This document shows positions 62,191 through 64,000 of a stretch of 64,000 nucleotides of DNA, piece after piece. Position 1 is the first letter of the stretch. Every line of letters begins with the position of its first letter. A program made the position numbers and the translations under genes. Location of the stretch: NCBI GenBank assembly GCA_021234155.1, contig JAJEKV010000011.1:8109132-8173131 (forward strand). The letters are read 5' to 3'. This stretch comes from Isoetes taiwanensis (lineage: Eukaryota; Streptophyta; Lycopodiopsida; Isoetales; Isoetaceae). The notes under the pieces were generated by a model. It saw nothing but the letters and a program-made list of their open reading frames with translations. It was not told the DNA's origin and did no database searches.

Positions 62191-63410
62191 TAAGTAGGTT
62201 TTAGACCAAAGTTTCACTCACCGGGTTATAAATCAAAACTACGCCTAGCTACTGGCGTGACCAAACCACGGTCCGTAAATTTAGTTTCATGATGCTAGAT
62301 ATGTGACATCTCTGATTTGTATTCTTTGCATAATAAAGGCAAGCAAAAATCTTAAGTACATTTGTTATGCGATTGTAAGGTAAAGCTGATAGAGCGAAGA
62401 AGAAACAAAAGTAGATGTAGGCGTGGCACTTTCGAGGCCGGGGCTTCAATTGGCTTATGAACAAGATGCGACTAGTGTACTAAAATTAAGTAACTCGATG
62501 CGCGAAAGAAAGCTAATGAGCTACTTATTCATTTCGAAGGTGCAGACGGTATAGACAAGCACCTTGCAAGGGTGAAAAAACATGTCTTCTTATCTTTGGT
62601 CCCTCTAAACTTTCTCTACAAATGTGTTGGCATATCTCTATGTCTTATTGTAGCTGGAATTCTGTGAATCGGCATTTTGTCATAGCAGGATTTTTGCATT
62701 TACTTTCTTAAGCTTTATTGTAGCTTTATTGTAGCACAATGCGGTAGATTTGGCTTTCAAGATGACTCAATATCTTGGTCCGATCATTCTCCAACCATGT
62801 TACGTCATTACATTGTTATTTCTTCTTGCCAAATCTATTCATAATGATAACTTTGGTTCATCCAGGTGTTAGATCTTGCGTATGACATTGAAGAGGTCAA
62901 GAAGCACCAATAACAACGGCGGTATCCGCAAGCAAGTTAGAACTTATTGGTACATCACAAGGGTTTTGGTTTACTCCATCATTCAGGATATTTTATGTCA
63001 AAGTTCCAGAGAATATTGTGGCCAATACATTCCAATTGCTCTTTTTTGTACTGTCCAATTGCTCTTTTTTGTACTATTTGGCTTAACTGCCAAATTAATG
63101 GTTTCTTGTGGAGTTGCAATGGCCTATACTAGCAAAAGATTCTTTGTTTTGTGTGATTTCTTTCTAAATCCCAAATTGTTGAAGAGACTAGCAACAACAT
63201 ATTTCTGAATCTGTCTACTTCAATTCCTTATTTCTATTGCTCTGTTCATAGGATTGGTTGTTCTTACATTCTACACCTTTCAATTTTCTTCAATTTTCTT
63301 CAGACATGCTTTTCCTCGCATTTGTTCCCATAATATTTTCTGTGGCATTTGCTCATTTGATTTTTAGTAATTAATATTTAGGCCCATAACATTTACTTAT
63401 GTTTGCGTTA
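62191..63410. other. Non-coding flank with one unrecognised frame
   Basis: The frame at 62876-63208 (MRMTLKRSRSTNNNGGIRKQ, then hydrophobic) is not recognised. A 14-15-bp word (CCAATTGCTCTTTTTTGTAC) is duplicated within it. No other feature. Confidence 0.35.
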
Positions 63411-63427
63411 GTTAGGGCCCGAAGGGC

Positions 63428-63920
63428 CCAAATTTTTTTTTAATATAACAATCAACACACAACTACCATTAATATTATTAACACAAACCATTGCATTTAA
63501 CACATTTTAATTAAAATCCCCCTTAAACCCCCTTTGGTTTGGGTGCATATTCACACGGGGGGTTACGTAGGGCAGCGAGAGCTCCAAAAATATATTTACA
63601 ATACATGTACAAAATTAACACCATTAAGTACATTCTCTCAAACCTTATAGTATTTTGCAAACCTTAATATACAGTATACAAAAACTTGTACATGCATACC
63701 CCACAAACGAGGATCTCTATGTACGGTCCAGATCTTGGAATAAATGGCAAATATACCCATCCGACAGCTCTCGTTGCCCGGAGTAACCCCCCGTGTGAAT
63801 ATGCACCCAAACCAAAGGGGGTTTAAGGGGGATTTTAAAAAAAATGTGTTAAATGCAATGGTTTGTGTTAATAATATTAATGGTAGTTGTGTGTTGATTG
63901 TTATATTAAAAAAAAATCAC
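63428..63920. mobile_element. Foldback element with arms of about 155 bp
   Basis: The left arm (63428-63586, reading AATATAACAATCAACACACA, then AATCCCCCTTAAACCCCC and TTCACACGGGGGGTTAC) is the inverted repeat of the right arm (63766-63920), with only scattered differences such as AATTAAAATCC and ATTTTAAAAAAAAT. The loop (63587-63765) and one arm also occur at 47.73-48.06 kb. Outer boundaries are T-run and A-run (TTTTTTTT.AATATAAC / GTTATATT.AAAAAAAA). There is no coding capacity. Foldback or long-TIR MITE-like DNA elements look like this. No clear target duplication was seen. Confidence 0.9.
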
Positions 63921-64000
63921 CAACATTTTTTACCCTTGAGCCTGTAAACCCTGAAAAAGGTAGAAAAGTTCATTTTGGATTTGGAGCACCCGCCAACCAA

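Noticed and set aside
1-64000. tRNA, rRNA or CRISPR features
   Set aside because: No cloverleaf with A/B boxes, no rRNA-like segment and no regularly spaced identical repeats with unique spacers were seen on reading.

Overview
The window looks like a repeat-dense stretch of a large plant nuclear genome. Recognisable host exon pieces are plant-type: a molybdenum-cofactor-sulfurase-like protein, an organic cation/carnitine transporter, an ArfGAP and a SEC23-like protein. Most of the rest is decayed transposons of several classes plus tandem and inverted repeats. Nothing is organised as operons, and I find no intact host gene and no rRNA, tRNA or CRISPR. The mix (Tat-like Ty3 element, LINEs with zf-RVT tails, hAT, a Rep/HUH-type element, DUF7869-type genes) would fit a fern, lycophyte or other non-seed plant. 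That assignment is inference.

Layout. 1-2.2 kb: non-coding with repeats. 2.2-7.49 kb: decayed minus-strand Ty3/gypsy element with an RNase H domain placed before the reverse transcriptase as well as one after it. 7.49-8.6 kb: 3' part of a DUF7869-like gene, butted against the broken gag. 10.57-11.88 kb and 20.38-22.12 kb: two copies of a protein with Rep/HUH-endonuclease hallmarks, each split by a 5'-truncated LINE near the HUH motif. 14.9-15.2 kb and 18.0-19.04 kb: inverted copies of an LTR-like repeat. 15.2-16.28 kb: a 1-kb 'AATCT' satellite. 16.6-16.8 kb: hAT-type MITE with perfect 8-bp target duplication. 26.56-27.1 kb: MOCOS-like fragment. 27.67-30.37 kb: near-complete DUF7869-like gene interrupted by a solo LTR. 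30.47-31.57 kb: duplicated block carrying a conserved small minus-strand ORF. 31.7-33.3 kb: minisatellites and a hairpin. 34.26-35.37 kb: minus-strand LINE. 35.46-35.84 kb: recent 194-bp duplication. 40.87-43.36 kb: decayed autonomous hAT transposase with an internal duplication.

From 43.4 to 55.7 kb lies a largely non-coding, pyrimidine-rich composite of diverged repeats. It contains six copies of a palindrome, two of them directly upstream of a TATA box, several copies of a predicted three-way-junction element, and many 'CCACC..GGGTGATGC' mini-palindromes. The palindromes keep pairing while their sequence changes. An HMA-like ORF and an organic cation transporter exon sit inside at 48.7-49.6 kb. 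56.1-60.1 kb holds a LINE remnant followed by a longer LINE containing a MITE with 29-bp perfect terminal repeats. 61-62.2 kb holds ArfGAP and SEC23-like fragments. The window ends in a foldback element (63.43-63.92 kb) related to a half copy at 47.7-48.1 kb.

The strongest leads for something undescribed are the HUH/Rep-like element pair, the DUF7869 genes with DDE-like signature residues, the permuted dual-RNase H retrotransposon, and the covarying palindrome and three-way-junction elements. All calls were made by eye, so boundaries without stated target duplications are approximate.
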